Of a stretch of DNA of 64,000 nucleotides, positions 33,116 through 45,059 are shown in pieces. Within the stretch, counting starts at the first letter, position 1; the number at the start of each line of letters is the position of its first letter. The stretch lies in contig OY856409.1 in the NCBI GenBank assembly GCA_963693085.1, forward strand, positions 294,848,058 through 294,912,057. The letters run 5' to 3'. Source of the stretch: Alisma plantago-aquatica. Lineage: Eukaryota; Streptophyta; Magnoliopsida; Alismatales; Alismataceae. The notes under the pieces are model-generated. The model was not told where the DNA came from. It worked only from the letters and a program-made list of their open reading frames with translations, and did not search any database. Made by a program: the position numbers and the translations under genes.

Positions 33116-33575
33116 CTAGAATAGCGAAGGACCAGTTTACCCTGGTGAGCTATAGTAGTAGAGACACGAGATGTCCTACAAGTGATCCTCTTACTGACTG
33201 AGGAAGGTGAAGGTCATGAGAATCCGGGTCTCTTAATGACCTATGTATGATACTGATGTGACTTCTCAGCGATCAGTTGGAGTATGAGTGGTAAGCCTCA
33301 TCTCCACAGGGCATAATGTTGTTTGTAAAACATAATCAACCATGTAGTATAACTTGTTAGAGATGACTCCAAGTTAGTTGGTTGATGTTACATTGCAATA
33401 ATGTTGATATTCTCCATATCTCCTAAATTTGTAGAGATCGTGTTATACTTAAAATTGTTATAGAATGCTTTGAAGGCTTTACTGTTTAAAATAATCTTTG
33501 ATGTTATAATAAAGCTTCTGGCGAAGAGTTATAACTCTCGCTGGGACAATTATGTATAATTGTCTCACCCCGTAG

Positions 33576-33664
33576 GCTTCAACTTTTTAGGTGGACATCG
33601 GAGACGAAGGAACCAACCTACAGGTGATCAGTCTCAGTAGCAGAAGCACCAGGGGCAGCAGTAA
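33576..33664 (+). pseudogene. Short Gly/Arg/Gln-rich frame in LTR (B), degraded
   Basis: The frame reading LGGHRRRRN and ending QGQQ corresponds to the A copies. It carries one internal TAG and a one-base length difference just after the splice site. Confidence 0.3.
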
Positions 33665-33975
33665 TCTCAGGTGGAGATTTGTCCTGCCATGTGGTGTAGT
33701 TAGAGTCAGTCCTATGTGTCCTCTGTACTCTCAGGTCTTGGAGTCTTGTGTTATGTGATCTCGAGATTTTGTATCTTGATGTATATAATTACTCAAGAAG
33801 TAATTATCCTGAGATTTAAACAGTTACCTCTCTTTATGAAAGGAGTTTTTATGGATACAAGTTCTTATCTCGAAAAGTTTTAATTTCCCGTGATTTTTGT
33901 CTTCCGCTGATTACCGATTCGCTTCCGCTAAGTTTTAATCGTGCTTATGTTATGGTTTGGAGATCAGAGCCCACA

Positions 33976-33980
33976 GGAAA
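33976..33980. repeat. Target site duplication GGAAA, right copy
   Basis: Pairs with 29032-29036. Confidence 0.85.
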
Positions 33981-34783
33981 GATCTAACACTACATTCAAC
34001 AACACCTGAGGGCACTTTTTCTTAGAACTTGATATAGTAAGTTGGCTAACAATAACAGTAATAGCAGATGGCATTCTTGAAGACACAACAAAACTCAACA
34101 ACAATATGTTTCTCTGTTGTATCTATCATTGCCTCCCTCTCTCTTTATTCTTAGCTTCCTTACATTGTCCCCTTTTTCTTACTTCCTCATCTCTAGTCTC
34201 AAGAATAATGCGAGAAATATTAGTGGGGAGAGGGGTGGGGGCAATGAGGATGAAGGAGGTAAGTGCATGGTGAAGAAAGGTTTATTATTGTTTGTTTTGA
34301 TGAATCAAATATAACAAACCTAACCCAATGCAAGGTTTCCTTATTGGTTATCAAACTCGTGTGTCTACTAACCCAAGATGTATGAAGTTCAAAAAACTCG
34401 ATTCATTTATGTAAATAACTAATTTCATGTTACTTGGATACTACAAACCCATGCTTGTGTAGCACTCAATTACTTCACCCATAAGAACATGGGCTAAAGT
34501 TTGGGGCCTCTCCCCAATTTTAGGTTTTAATATAGGGTGTTGCATCCAAGGCTTCATGGTGGGGCCATACTTCATCCTCAAGTTGGAAACTTTGATAAGA
34601 ACCCATCACTAGTAAGGTATAACCATAGAAGAAGTTATACTACTACATTTTTCAGCTATAGTGGATCTTTTGACAATGTTGATTTTTTGTACAAACTGAT
34701 ATTATGTATGATAGAACCGATTATATGTAGATATAAGACGATGGATATCACATATTTTCATTAAGGAAAAAAATTGGGTATCA
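33981..34783. other. Spacer between two solo LTRs, nothing recognised
   Basis: AT-rich, no supported frame. It belongs to the same pre-insertion DNA as 39456 onward, now separated by the solo LTR at 34789. Confidence 0.4.
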
Positions 34784-34788
34784 CTTTC
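34784..34788. repeat. Target site duplication CTTTC, left copy
   Basis: CTTTC is repeated at 39451-39455 directly after GATGTTACA. The exact LTR edge on this side may be 34789 or 34791, since the expected TG starts at 34791. Confidence 0.6.
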
Positions 34789-35159
34789 TTTGGCGTCCAA
34801 CTTACAAAACCAGATTAACTAATGCGGAAGCAAATCATTTGCAGCGGATTACTGAAAATCACTAAAAATTTAAAACCATTTATCAAGAGATCCATTCATA
34901 GGAAAACTCTTTCATTCAGAACCAGAGTAAATCATTACATCCTGATTCATAATGTACATGTCATGTACCATCTTTCCTCAAAGATTACATACAACAGCTG
35001 CTTTATTAAATTTGTACATAGGCAACTTAAAACCTCGAGGCATCAAGCCAAAACCTCAGATCGATTATAAAATCACAAACTACTGACTCCTAGGACCTGA
35101 GAGTACAGAGACGACACATAGGACTTTATGTACAAAGCCTGACAACCAGTATCCCCACC

Positions 35160-35250
35160 TGGGATATTACTGTTGTCCTTGTTTTTGCTACTCTTCCTCT
35201 GCTACAGAGATTCTTCCTCTTTGTCTGCATCTACCTAAAAACATTGGATT
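35160..35250 (-). pseudogene. Short Gly/Arg/Gln-rich frame in LTR (C, first copy), degraded
   Basis: After the predicted 3' splice site the frame reads FLGRCRQRGR and reaches a TAG before the Gln-rich end (QGQQ), which is still recognisable downstream. Confidence 0.25.
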
Positions 35251-36654
35251 CTACGGGGGTGAGACAATTATAAAAATTTCCCCAACAGGAGATATAACTC
35301 TCCGCCAAAAACATTATTATTGCAGTTTAATAGAAATAAACTGAGCAGTAGAATCATAATAATCAACAGCGGGTAATTCACTTATTTAAAGTAGATTAGA
35401 GCAACATTCCCACTTAAGCTTATTAGTTGTATCTTGATAAAGCAGCATGTCTAATATTCAATAAAGAATTATAGGACATGAATAACATTTATCCATCTAG
35501 GATATGTTAAGCAAGATAATCATCAACCAGTGATTCTCGCATTTCAGTCTTATGCAAATACGCTACACGGCTGATTACATTTTACAAACATACTTAAGCT
35601 ATGAGGAGATGAGGTATACCGCTCATACTCCAACCGACCATTGTTAAATCGAAATCAGTACCATACATAGGTCAATGGAAGAGCCGGATTCCCATGATCT
35701 CCCACATCCCGGTCAGTACGGGACCACAAGCAGGACTATGTCGACTGCTCAAAATAGCTTTCTAGGGTATACTGGCAACTTTGCTATAGAGTTACAGTGT
35801 CAACTGCACTCTCATCGGCAATCGAGAGATTTGATGTTTATCTCCATCGACCCGACATTAAATATCATTGGGAGATTGATGATACATACATCCCAACCAT
35901 CGGGAGATTGGTGATACATCCATCCCTACACATGAAGGATTGAGAGGTTTAATGTTTACCTTCCATCAATCTCTTCACCAGGACGTAATGATATTTTCGC
36001 CCATTTACCCCCACATATTAAAAATATGCGAATTCTAGGAAATCCATAGGGAAACCTATTTCACCATCACCAACTTCTGACGATGATGGATCTATGGTCA
36101 GAGCACTACATAAACAAATTTCACTTGATTAATTAAGTACATTTTCATATTCTTTTAGCATCAGCCAAGTTCTCAAACATAACTTATTATGACAATGCTA
36201 TAAAGAAACATGTACTATTTTTATCAATTACTTATCAGTCTTTAAAAGGCATTGGGAATTCAGTCCCTCATTTCAATATTGGGAATTCTCATCCCTACAC
36301 AATCTTATTACCATAATCATATGGTTTTAGGTATTCAAACCCATTGTTACCACTTTTCCAGGTAACTATCACCTTCAGGTCATCTAACCAAAGTAAACAT
36401 GATACTTGCTATTACAAGCATCACTCATGGTACTTGAGGCCCATTAACTCTCTTGTTACCTCTTACCATGCAGCAAGGTATATTATGGCACACAAGGCCC
36501 AATAAACAATAGTGAATTAAACATCATAGCTCATACCTGGCCATGACCACCATTTCAGAATACCTACATGGTTAGTGTAGATGATAATAGTAACTTCAAT
36601 TACATATCAGTTTCATGCAGAACAAATATGGATTCACTATTCAAGGGTAACACC

Positions 36655-37150
36655 ACTATTCCCTTATTAGGGTTAGGGTTTCCCATTTCATGTCATTTGG
36701 GAACATTCATCCCATTACCCAAATCAAGGTTATGGTTTATCACCATATTGCCCAAGATTAGGGTTTCAAAAAACATTACATAGTATCACCCTGGATTCGA
36801 GTTTCACATCACATCAAACATCAAGGTTTCTCATAAAATCACGCTAAGTTAGGGTTTCACATACATTTCACCCCAGAATAGGGTTTACATTCAATAATCC
36901 ACAATTAGGGTTTATTGTTCATCCCAATTAGGGTTTCATGTTCCATTACCCATAATTAGGGTTTACTATTCATCCCAATTAGGTTTTTGCATCACATTAC
37001 CCTAAATTAGGTTTACACATATCATCACCCTGGATTAGGGCTACATCCTTACCCTGGATTAGGGTTTCACTTAGAATTGCCCTAAATTAGGGTTAGGATT
37101 CAATAACCTTGTCAATTAGGGTTTATGCTCATGATTAGGGTTTCATGATC
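36655..37150 (-). repeat. Telo-box-like AAACCCTAA cluster (C, first copy)
   Basis: The plus strand repeats TTAGGGTTT about a dozen times, spaced 20-45 bases apart. On the LTR sense strand these are AAACCCTAA. They are interspersed, not head-to-tail telomere repeats. Confidence 0.85.
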
Positions 37151-37474
37151 TCTTTGCTAAGGATCATACCCTTAATCACCATATGAATCATACTCATGTA
37201 TGAATTCCATTCTATCATCTCTCAACTTGATTGGGTTATATCAACCCTTCAATCAAGTACATACAACTATGATTGACATAATGTATTAAGTTATTGTTCT
37301 TATAAGCAATTAGGGTTTATCCCTTTAATGGTACTAATCATTTAGGTACTTTAGGGATTCAACCTTTGTACCTTCATTGATTACCATCACTATCAATCAT
37401 TGGATCATTGGAACAATCATCACCTTCAATTTCTAATTGATTGAATCACAATTGACCTTCATTCAGTTTTGAGG

Positions 37475-38070
37475 TTTCATCACCAAACGGTTTTGAAACC
37501 ATTTGATCCCAAACGGTTTCAAGACTGTTTGGGCCAAATCAGTCTAAAAACTGCAAGGGTTCATTAGGTACATTCATCAATTGGTTGAACATGATTTGCT
37601 GCATTGAAACCTTCAATCAATTAAGTTATTGAAGTTCAACAATTATTGGCTCTTGGATCTCCAACTCTCAAAATCTCAACCATTGAGTCACCAAATGGTT
37701 TTGAAACCGTTTGACCCCAAACGGTTTCAAGACCATTTGACCCCAAACGGTTTCAAGACCATTTGGGCTCAAACGGTCTCAAGACCGTTTGACCTAAAAA
37801 GTCTTGAAATCAAATGGATTACTTTATGGAATTTCCAACAAATCGATTAGGGTTGTAATTGGTGGATTGTCCACACATTCAATTAATGAATTGGATCCAT
37901 TTGATCATCATCCAACATGTACTAGGGTTCTGACCTCAAACGGTTAACCCAACCAAACGGTCAACCCTCTCATGCGGTTTGGGACTCAAGTCACCAAACG
38001 GTTTGCAAACCGTTTGGTCTCCAAACGGTTTGGTGAAACCGTTTGGACCAAAGGTCCAAGACCGTTTGCC
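37475..38070. repeat. Palindrome cluster (C, first copy)
   Basis: Copies of AAACGGTTTCAAGACCATTT, AAACGGTCTCAAGACCGTTT and shorter AAACGGTTTGCAAACCGTTT-type forms lie at about 37482-37535, 37693-37795 and 37938-38068. Confidence 0.9.
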
Positions 38071-38568
38071 ACTCAAATTTGTTGGAAAGTGTGCCTAAGA
38101 TGATGTCATCATCATCAAACTTAAACCCACGAAATCTACTGCCATCTTCATAGTAATTCCATCAATCAATCAAAGGAATTGCAAAAGGATCAATTAAACA
38201 TAAAGGGTTGAGAAATTGAATTCAATAATAATGAATGAGGGTTCAGCTCATATAACCCGCCTTCAATTGAGCTTCAAAGCTTGGAGATTCACGTCAAAAA
38301 TGGTGGAAGAATCTTTTACAACTCCCCCAAGGCTCGTCCTCAAGTTTTGGAGTGAAAGGATTGGCTAGAGTTGAAGATGGAGTGAAGAAAAGAAGAAATT
38401 ATGCATTGATTTATGATTTCCACCATGAAATCAAGATGAAAGAAGGTCAAGAATCTTACCAACAGGTTGGGGGTCATCCTCTTGGTCCTTCAAAGCTTTC
38501 TTGGTCATTCTGCAAGCAAAGGGTGAAAGTGAATTCGAAATTCCCCTTTTACTCTATGGATAAATGAG

Positions 38569-38574
38569 CTTATA
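38569..38574 (-). promoter_or_regulatory. LTR TATA box (C, first copy)
   Basis: TATAAG on the minus strand within GCATATAAGC, 115 bases before the predicted 5' splice site. Confidence 0.5.
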
Positions 38575-39450
38575 TGCAATTTTTATTAAAAATTCAATTA
38601 GGAGAGAGAAAGTAGGAATTATCTCTCCCAAATTCTTGCCCACTTCCTTTACTTAGGGATGAGGATATCCTCCTTTCCTCTTATTCCTCTCAATTATCCA
38701 TGTTTTAAAGAAAAGCAAATTAAGCACCTTAATCCATTTAATAGTAATATCCATATGTGAGTGGATATTTCTTTTTCTTATAATAATGCAAGTGGATTTT
38801 TCGTCGATATTTCGTGGCCCTTGCAAAGCAAAAGCAAGTCCACACATATCTGAATTCAACCTATTTCAATTTTGGTTGAACGCCTCTCAATTATTTTATT
38901 TATTTTTGCATTAATTTGAATTAAGGTTTCCATTATGCTTAAATCTTGATTATTTTAATATCAAGATTTTCTCTCCTTCGAAGAGATACAAATGAGATGC
39001 CCCTCTCATTTTCTTTGCTCCACATGATCCCAAGAAACAGTAGGGACCATTTTGAAGTGGTAAATTGCATATTGAACCCTAGGTTTTGGGTAAATTGCAC
39101 ATTATACCAAAACTAGGTTTTAATGCACATACATTGCTTTATCAGCTCTTTCTTGGTACTCAGGCCACCACAAGCCATACCTATGCATCATATTCATTAT
39201 CATGATGCTTCAACACATGAGAAACATATTATCATGCACAATTTGCAATTTAACCCCTCAACATGGGTAATTTGCACTTTAGTCCAAAACAAACAAAACA
39301 TTGTTCAACAATATTAAAAAAGGACTAAAATTGCAATATAAGTTCCTCTTGAGCCTTAAATAATTTTCAAAAGATAAGAGCAAGCATATAATCACTTTTA
39401 TTAAACAAAAAATCTAGGGTTAAAACATAACCCAGGTCAGGGATGTTACA

Positions 39451-39455
39451 CTTTC
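39451..39455. repeat. Target site duplication CTTTC, right copy
   Basis: Pairs with 34784-34788. Confidence 0.6.
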
Positions 39456-41431
39456 CATATAAAATCAGTTTACTATTACAAACTGACACTAGAAATATCA
39501 TGTGAATATAAATTTCCCCACCAATTTTAGATCTACAAAAGATTTTAGACTAGATTTTGAGAGAAACTGACATTGCAAGTCGTTGGATTATATTCCTAGG
39601 TATTGACTCCTTATACCATCAGTGTTGTTGGTATGACAGACGCTACAGACATCCTGCTAACAACACATAAAGTAATTTTCCCTCCAATATAAAATTGTGA
39701 ATCTTCTCAACATCATTTTTTTTGGATTAGAGAAGACATAAGTCTGTGCATTGAAAACTCAGATATCACTTACCTTAGCGTCAGTATCTGGTACAAAATT
39801 GACACTAGTGATGCTTATCCTAGCATTTTTTCAGGGAAAACAAACTGATATCATGTAAAAAATAGCTCAGGCTTCGCTTATCTATGTCATTTTTTAAACC
39901 AATACTATGTTACTATTTGTGCCTATAAAATTAACATTCCCACATTTCTTTCAAACCCATAAATCCCTCCTACATGCTCTCATGCTCCCACCAATGCCAC
40001 CATCATCCATCTTGTCACATGTTTTCCTGTGTTCCCCCTCCACCACCACTTTTTGATGTAGTCTCCATAGTTGATGTCCCTATATGTTTCTGCCACCATT
40101 TTATTGATCTCCAACGTCTTTTTCTAGCTTTGTCCAACCTTCAACATCCCTATCATCGCTCCTTTCTATCTAGATATTATTTACTAACCTTCTCACCACA
40201 TACATCGGTCCCTAGGTTTGTCCTCCTTCATTCCCTTGTTACATCTTCAAATAGGTTTGTCATAATGGGAGGAAAAGGAGGTGTTATTTGTGGGGCTTTA
40301 GATGTTGTTTATATCAAAGAGCGTGGTTGTTTGATTTCTCATGAGTAGACGATGCGCACACGAGACACACATGCTTGGGCTAACAAATTTTTCAAGATCC
40401 TAATCAACACGCCCAAATATAGAAAACACTATACCCACAAGCAAACAAGTTTAGAGTATAGTATAGAGTAGAAAAGTTAGGGGTCGGTTGTAGGGGGAGA
40501 TGGGGACCCTAGAGCTAAGTTTATTTTACTAAGTTTCTATTACGGAGTGTAGGGTTTTTAGGGTTTGAAATCAAATTTTAAATTTCACTATGTGAACAAA
40601 CAATAAGATAGACAAAAATCAAACCTAAGTTAACCCTACACAAATAATGCTATGTAACAAAGCAAGAAAGGAATTTAATCTAGATTCATATTACAACCCA
40701 TATATTATTTTACTAGTACTTTGAGGATTTAAGATAATCTTGCTCTTAATTATTCCTTTATAAAACACTTCACATTATTAACTTGTTAATATATATTTTA
40801 TTTTAGCTTAAACATGTTCTTTTATAAGTTAAAGAAACATATATTGTGAATACATTGACATTTGAACATTAGTTGATATAGTAATAACCCACACATGTTG
40901 GTGGAAAAAGATTAAAGAAATTTAAGGAATTAATTAATAAATAAATTATCATTTGAATTTTTTCCAGAATTGGAGTAGAATTGTAGAGAATTCAATTATG
41001 AATCTAACCCCAAAAAATAACAAATTAGAGTTAAAATGAGAGAGTAGTGTTATTTTTAGTAATCACATAGAGTTACCATCAATTGACAACTGACGAGATA
41101 TCAACCAAATGCCTCCTACCGATGGTGCAAAATGACATATTTATTTCTTGTATAATTAATTTTGTAATTGATGCTAAAGCATTTGAAATCTTGATTGAAG
41201 AGTTTCTAGTTTTAAGAGAAAATATATTGGAACCACTCTAAACAACCTTGTCCAAGTGCTTCATTTTCTCTCATCCTTGCTATGCTTGTTAGTTAGGACT
41301 TCAAATTGCACTTAAGCTATTGGTTTTGATTGATATAATGTGAAGTTCTAATATGTCTTGTGAGAATTTTCAAAGCTCTATTCACCCCCTCTAGAGCCCT
41401 AGATCTAACATATTCTCCTTACTTATTGGGG
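39456..41431. other. Intergenic DNA, no gene recognised
   Basis: AT-rich. One 124-codon frame at 39974-40348 has a His/Cys/Pro-rich start but no recognisable domain, and it is not supported as a gene. Confidence 0.4.
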
Positions 41432-41690
41432 GAGCCAAAGACTTATAATGAGGCACAAACTCATAAAAACAAAGCACAGTGGCATCAGGCATTGCATGAG
41501 GAGTTGTCTTCTTTGTAGAAGAATGATACCTACGAACTTGTGGTGCTTCCCAAGGGTAGGATAGTACTAAATTCCAAGTGGGACTATGGGATGAAGAGAG
41601 ATGATAGCAACAACAATACCAAATACAAAGCTAGACTAGTTTTCAAGGGATTTGGTCAAAGACCAGGAGAGCATCATCAGAGGGTTTCTA
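41432..41690 (+). pseudogene. Ty1/copia reverse transcriptase fragment
   Basis: In one frame this reads the amino part of a copia reverse transcriptase: WHQALHEELSSL, then a TAG at about 41516-41518, then YELVVLPKGR, KWDYGMKRD and YKARLVFKGFGQ. The catalytic part is missing. The fragment is a relic, not related in position to the element at 46425. Confidence 0.8.
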
Positions 41691-41967
41691 GGCTTTGGTA
41701 CAGAAGGTTTTCATCCAAGATGGCTCAACTTACCAGCCAGGGGGAGCTAACAAAGTTTCAGGGGTGGATATGGAGAGAGAAGTGGCTCTGCTAAGATACT
41801 TCTTCTCAGTTGCTTCGGAACAAAGTGAAGTCAGGATGGGATTTCAAGAAGATGGGTGAGAACGGAAGAATGTTGACATGTCTAAGGAGAGTGGATCAAT
41901 CACATATGGTGATGGGTCTAGAATCTATTCCAGATGATTTTTGAAGACAATGTCTCCCTCATGGACC

Positions 41968-42230
41968 AAATGGGGAGATTGTTGGGAAAAGAAAAGGATT
42001 CCAGCCCATGTCCTAGTTAGATTTGGACTTAAGTAGGAGTTGGCTTGTGCTACCAATCCTAATAGGAGTCAAATCTAAAAGGGAAAGAAGATGGTTTCCT
42101 ATGCGCAATATGGAGTTGGACTCAGATTCTGACTCGGAGTTGGATAAGGATTCCTAGTTGAAACCACATACCATTGAGGCCTATAAATAGAGGCCCTAGG
42201 GAAGGTTTTGATAGCATCCCACATGTAACA
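41968..42230 (+). mobile_element. Copia polypurine tract and 3' LTR remnant
   Basis: AAATGGGGAGAT (41968-41979) is followed by TGTTGGGAAAAG, a typical copia LTR start at 41980. CCTATAAATAGAGGCC (about 42180-42195) is a good LTR TATA box. The right end is not clear. It probably belongs with the reverse transcriptase fragment 0.3 kb upstream. Confidence 0.6.
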
Positions 42231-43666
42231 TCCTTAGAATCTTAAACCTACCAATGATCCTAAATCCAAAACCCTAATGTTTCAAATTAAAGATTTTATC
42301 TATCAAATAGAACGTAATTTGACCTTTAAGTCCCAACTATAATGCAATATTTTGTTAACCTCAAAATTTTGGCTCAACCAACTCATTGAAGAAAGGATAA
42401 TTCCATCAATCTTACCTTTTAATAATATATTCATTAAATTAGTCACCTATATGAGTTTAATGAATAAAAGCTAATGAAAACCTATATCTAATTGGATAGG
42501 GAGATTCCAAACGTCCTAATTAGCTTGTTGTTTAAATTTGAAGTCAATAGGGCTTCATTTGACCCTTCAAATCAATTAGGGAAGTTAGCATTTGGTTTTG
42601 ATTAAATATTAATCATATATATACTGGATTAACCTAAGGTCCCACATTATTTAATTTCCAAGCCAATGATTTCATTGATTTTCATCTCTAACTAGGTGTC
42701 ACACGTGCTTGACTTAAGTGGAGTCTCTTCTAGCCATTGGATATCTCATCACACTGCCCTGAACTTGTCTCCTACCTCAAGTAGGAGATCGATAATTGGA
42801 AACTAGGTCATGTGTTCCTTCTCTGACCTCGATCGGCTGCCACAATGCGCCTTTGTCTGTGATTTCTTTGCCAATAAAACTGCAATGTCCCAACGAACAA
42901 AACCACCCCAACTTTTGTGGGACTTCTTGCCCTAGCAGAGAAATGGCCCATGAGACTGGAACTCTTCTCGTTATCCAAAGGTCTTGGATGCCTCCTTGAT
43001 GCCTCCCATCCCTATAAAAGGGGTAAGAAACAATGGGCAACTCTCTCACATCTCTCTTAAATGATCAATTTGATCTCCCGTGCCCCAAGCCACCTAGTCA
43101 ATTTTCATTTTCAGCGACCCTTATTTCACCCTACCCTCAACAACGCCTCTAAACAAATTCACCGCCTTGTAAGCATCCTTGACACCTTTTCTTCCTTTTT
43201 CCATAACCAGTTTGACTTGTGCTTTCCCTAAGAGTCCGGTCCTATAACCTTGCCTTATGGCCGTCGACGATAGTCTTTGTCATGGTCTTCCAGTGCCTTC
43301 CATACCACAAAAATGTTGGATTAGTCATAATTATGACCTCTCGAACACTCTGTGAGTTTCATACATCAATTTCATTCTCGTTTTGGTTTCATATCATAGT
43401 TAGAGTGGTTCCCCTATTGCTTGCATTTTTTCGATGAGATAGAAGGACACAAAGGTCCTTGTCCCTCTACGTTTGGGTCCTCAGCTTCGTCGAAGTCCAA
43501 AGGTTCCTTCTTACGCGTTCTGTCGCATTGCCTTTCTTGATGATGCATCACAGAACTGGAGTTCATGCCTCTAGTCTCCTTCCCAAGCCGTGGCTCATGA
43601 GGGAGAAGAAACCCAGTTAGGAAATGACTGTAGTGCCCCCACCCACTTAATTGAATGGTTATTCTC
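42231..43666. other. Intergenic DNA, no gene recognised
   Basis: No supported frame. CCCTATAAAAGGGG near 43009-43021 looks like a TATA box but has no gene that I can recognise after it. Confidence 0.4.
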
Positions 43667-43671
43667 ACAAG
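43667..43671. repeat. Target site duplication ACAAG, left copy
   Basis: Repeated at 57435-57439. Confidence 0.85.
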
Positions 43672-44555
43672 TGTAACATCCCTGACCTGGGTTATGTGTT
43701 AAACCTATATGTTTTGCCTAATAAGGTTGAGTAGATTCTTAATATTATCTTGGGAAAAGTAATTAGGGCTCATGAGAAACTTATGTTTCAATTTTGGTCT
43801 TATTTGAACAATGTTGAAGCAAGGTTTGCTTATTTTGGACTAAAGTGCAAATTACCTAAGTTGAGGGGTTAATTTGCAAATGTTGCATGATAAGATGTTC
43901 CTATGATGTTGATACATCATAAGAATGAATATGATGTAGTGGTATGGTTTTCACAAGCTTTGGCACCAAGATTAAGCTTGTAAAGCAATCCTTGTGCATT
44001 AAAACCTAGTTTTGGTGTAATGTGCAATTTACCCAAAACCTAGGGTTAAACATGCAAATTACCACTTCAATAAGGTCCCTAATGTTTCTTGGCATCATTT
44101 AGAGCAAATAAAATGAGAGGGGCACCTCCTTTGAATTAAGTTGGAGGAGAGAGAATCGTGATATTAAAATAATCAAGATTTAATCCTAAGTGAAACCCTA
44201 ATTCAATTTAGGGCAAAAATGAATGTATTAATTTAAGGGCTTTCAACCAAAATTAAAATGGTTGAATTCATATGTGTTTTTATTAGCTTAAATCCTTGCA
44301 AAGGCACGAGCATATCCTAAGGAGGTGAAATTCCACTCACCATTGTAATAAGAAAAAGAATTTCCACTTAAATATGGATATTCTTATTATAAGGGTTAAG
44401 ATGCTTAATTTCTTTTCCCTTAATTCATGGATAATGGAAGGGAACTCGGTGGGGATAGAGATTCCCTTTCATGAAAGAAACCAAGGGGGAAGTGGTGGCA
44501 ACAATTTTGGAATTAAAAGACTTTTATAAAGAATTTTCTCTCTCATCAATTTTCT

Positions 44556-44561
44556 TATAAA
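44556..44561 (+). promoter_or_regulatory. LTR TATA box (C, second copy)
   Basis: TATAAAA at 44556, 117 bases before the predicted 5' splice site. Confidence 0.5.
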
Positions 44562-45059
44562 AGTACCTTTTCCAAGCCAAAACAAAGGCTTTTTTAGATT
44601 ATTTTCTTTCCCCTTGTTTGGAAAACAACCAAAGAGTTTTGGAGGATCAAGAGGACGACCCCCAACCTGTTGGTAAGGTTCTTGACCTCCTTTCACCTTG
44701 AATCCATTGTGAAAATCGAAAATCAATGCATAAATTCTTCATAACTTGATCCCCTCTTCAATTCTAACCAATTCTTTTCACTCAAAGCTTGAGGACGACC
44801 CTTGGAATAGTGAAAGGAGTTGCATCCACCATTTTTTCCGTGATCTTGGATCTTTGGAGCTCAATTGGAGGCGGGTTTTATAACTTGAAACCTTAACTTT
44901 GTTATTGCATTCAATTCCCCATCAAATAATGATCATTTCTCTATTTACAATTAATGATTTGGTTGATTGATGCAATTTCCATTGAAATCATAGCAGGTTT
45001 CGTGGGTCTAGAGCTTTATGATGATGACATCATCATAAGCACAGACCTCCCCAAATATC

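Larger units (their letters stand above)
29850..33575 (+). other. Predicted leader intron (B)
   Basis: 5' splice site GCAAG/GTAGGT with G at 29850. 3' splice site CTCACCCCGTAG ending at 33575. Predicted length 3726 bases, with palindromes starting about 390 bases in. Confidence 0.5.
29037..33975 (+). mobile_element. Solo LTR, subfamily B
   Basis: 4939 bp with TGTAACATCCCTGACC at the left and ...GAGCCCACA at the right, flanked by GGAAA duplications. No internal region is present, so it is the product of recombination between two LTRs. It shares signal order with subfamily A but is clearly diverged. Confidence 0.9.
35251..38459 (-). other. Predicted leader intron (C, first copy)
   Basis: 5' splice site CTGTTG/GTAAGA with G at 38459, 115 bases after the TATA start. 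3' splice site CTCACCCCCGTAG ending at 35251. Predicted length 3209 bases. Confidence 0.5.
34789..39450 (-). mobile_element. Solo LTR, subfamily C (first copy)
   Basis: About 4.66 kb on the minus strand, starting TGTAACATCCCTGACC (39450 downward) and ending near ...GTTGGACGCC. No internal region, flanked by CTTTC. It shares the CAGATTAACTAATGCGGAAG-type end block with A, and more detail with the copy at 43672. Confidence 0.85.

Noticed and set aside
36655..37150. Interstitial telomere tract
   Set aside because: The TTAGGGTTT words are 20-45 bases apart and inside an LTR, so it is a motif cluster and not a telomere repeat array.
34500..39900. CACTA-type transposon around the solo LTR at 34789
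   Set aside because: A few CACTAG words occur on both sides, but no terminal CACTA inverted repeats could be found.
39974..40348. 124-codon frame with a Cys/His/Pro-rich start
   Set aside because: No recognisable domain, no codon bias different from the AT-rich background, no neighbour supporting it.
43005..43025. TATAAAAGGGG as a host promoter
   Set aside because: No coding frame with a recognisable product follows on either strand.
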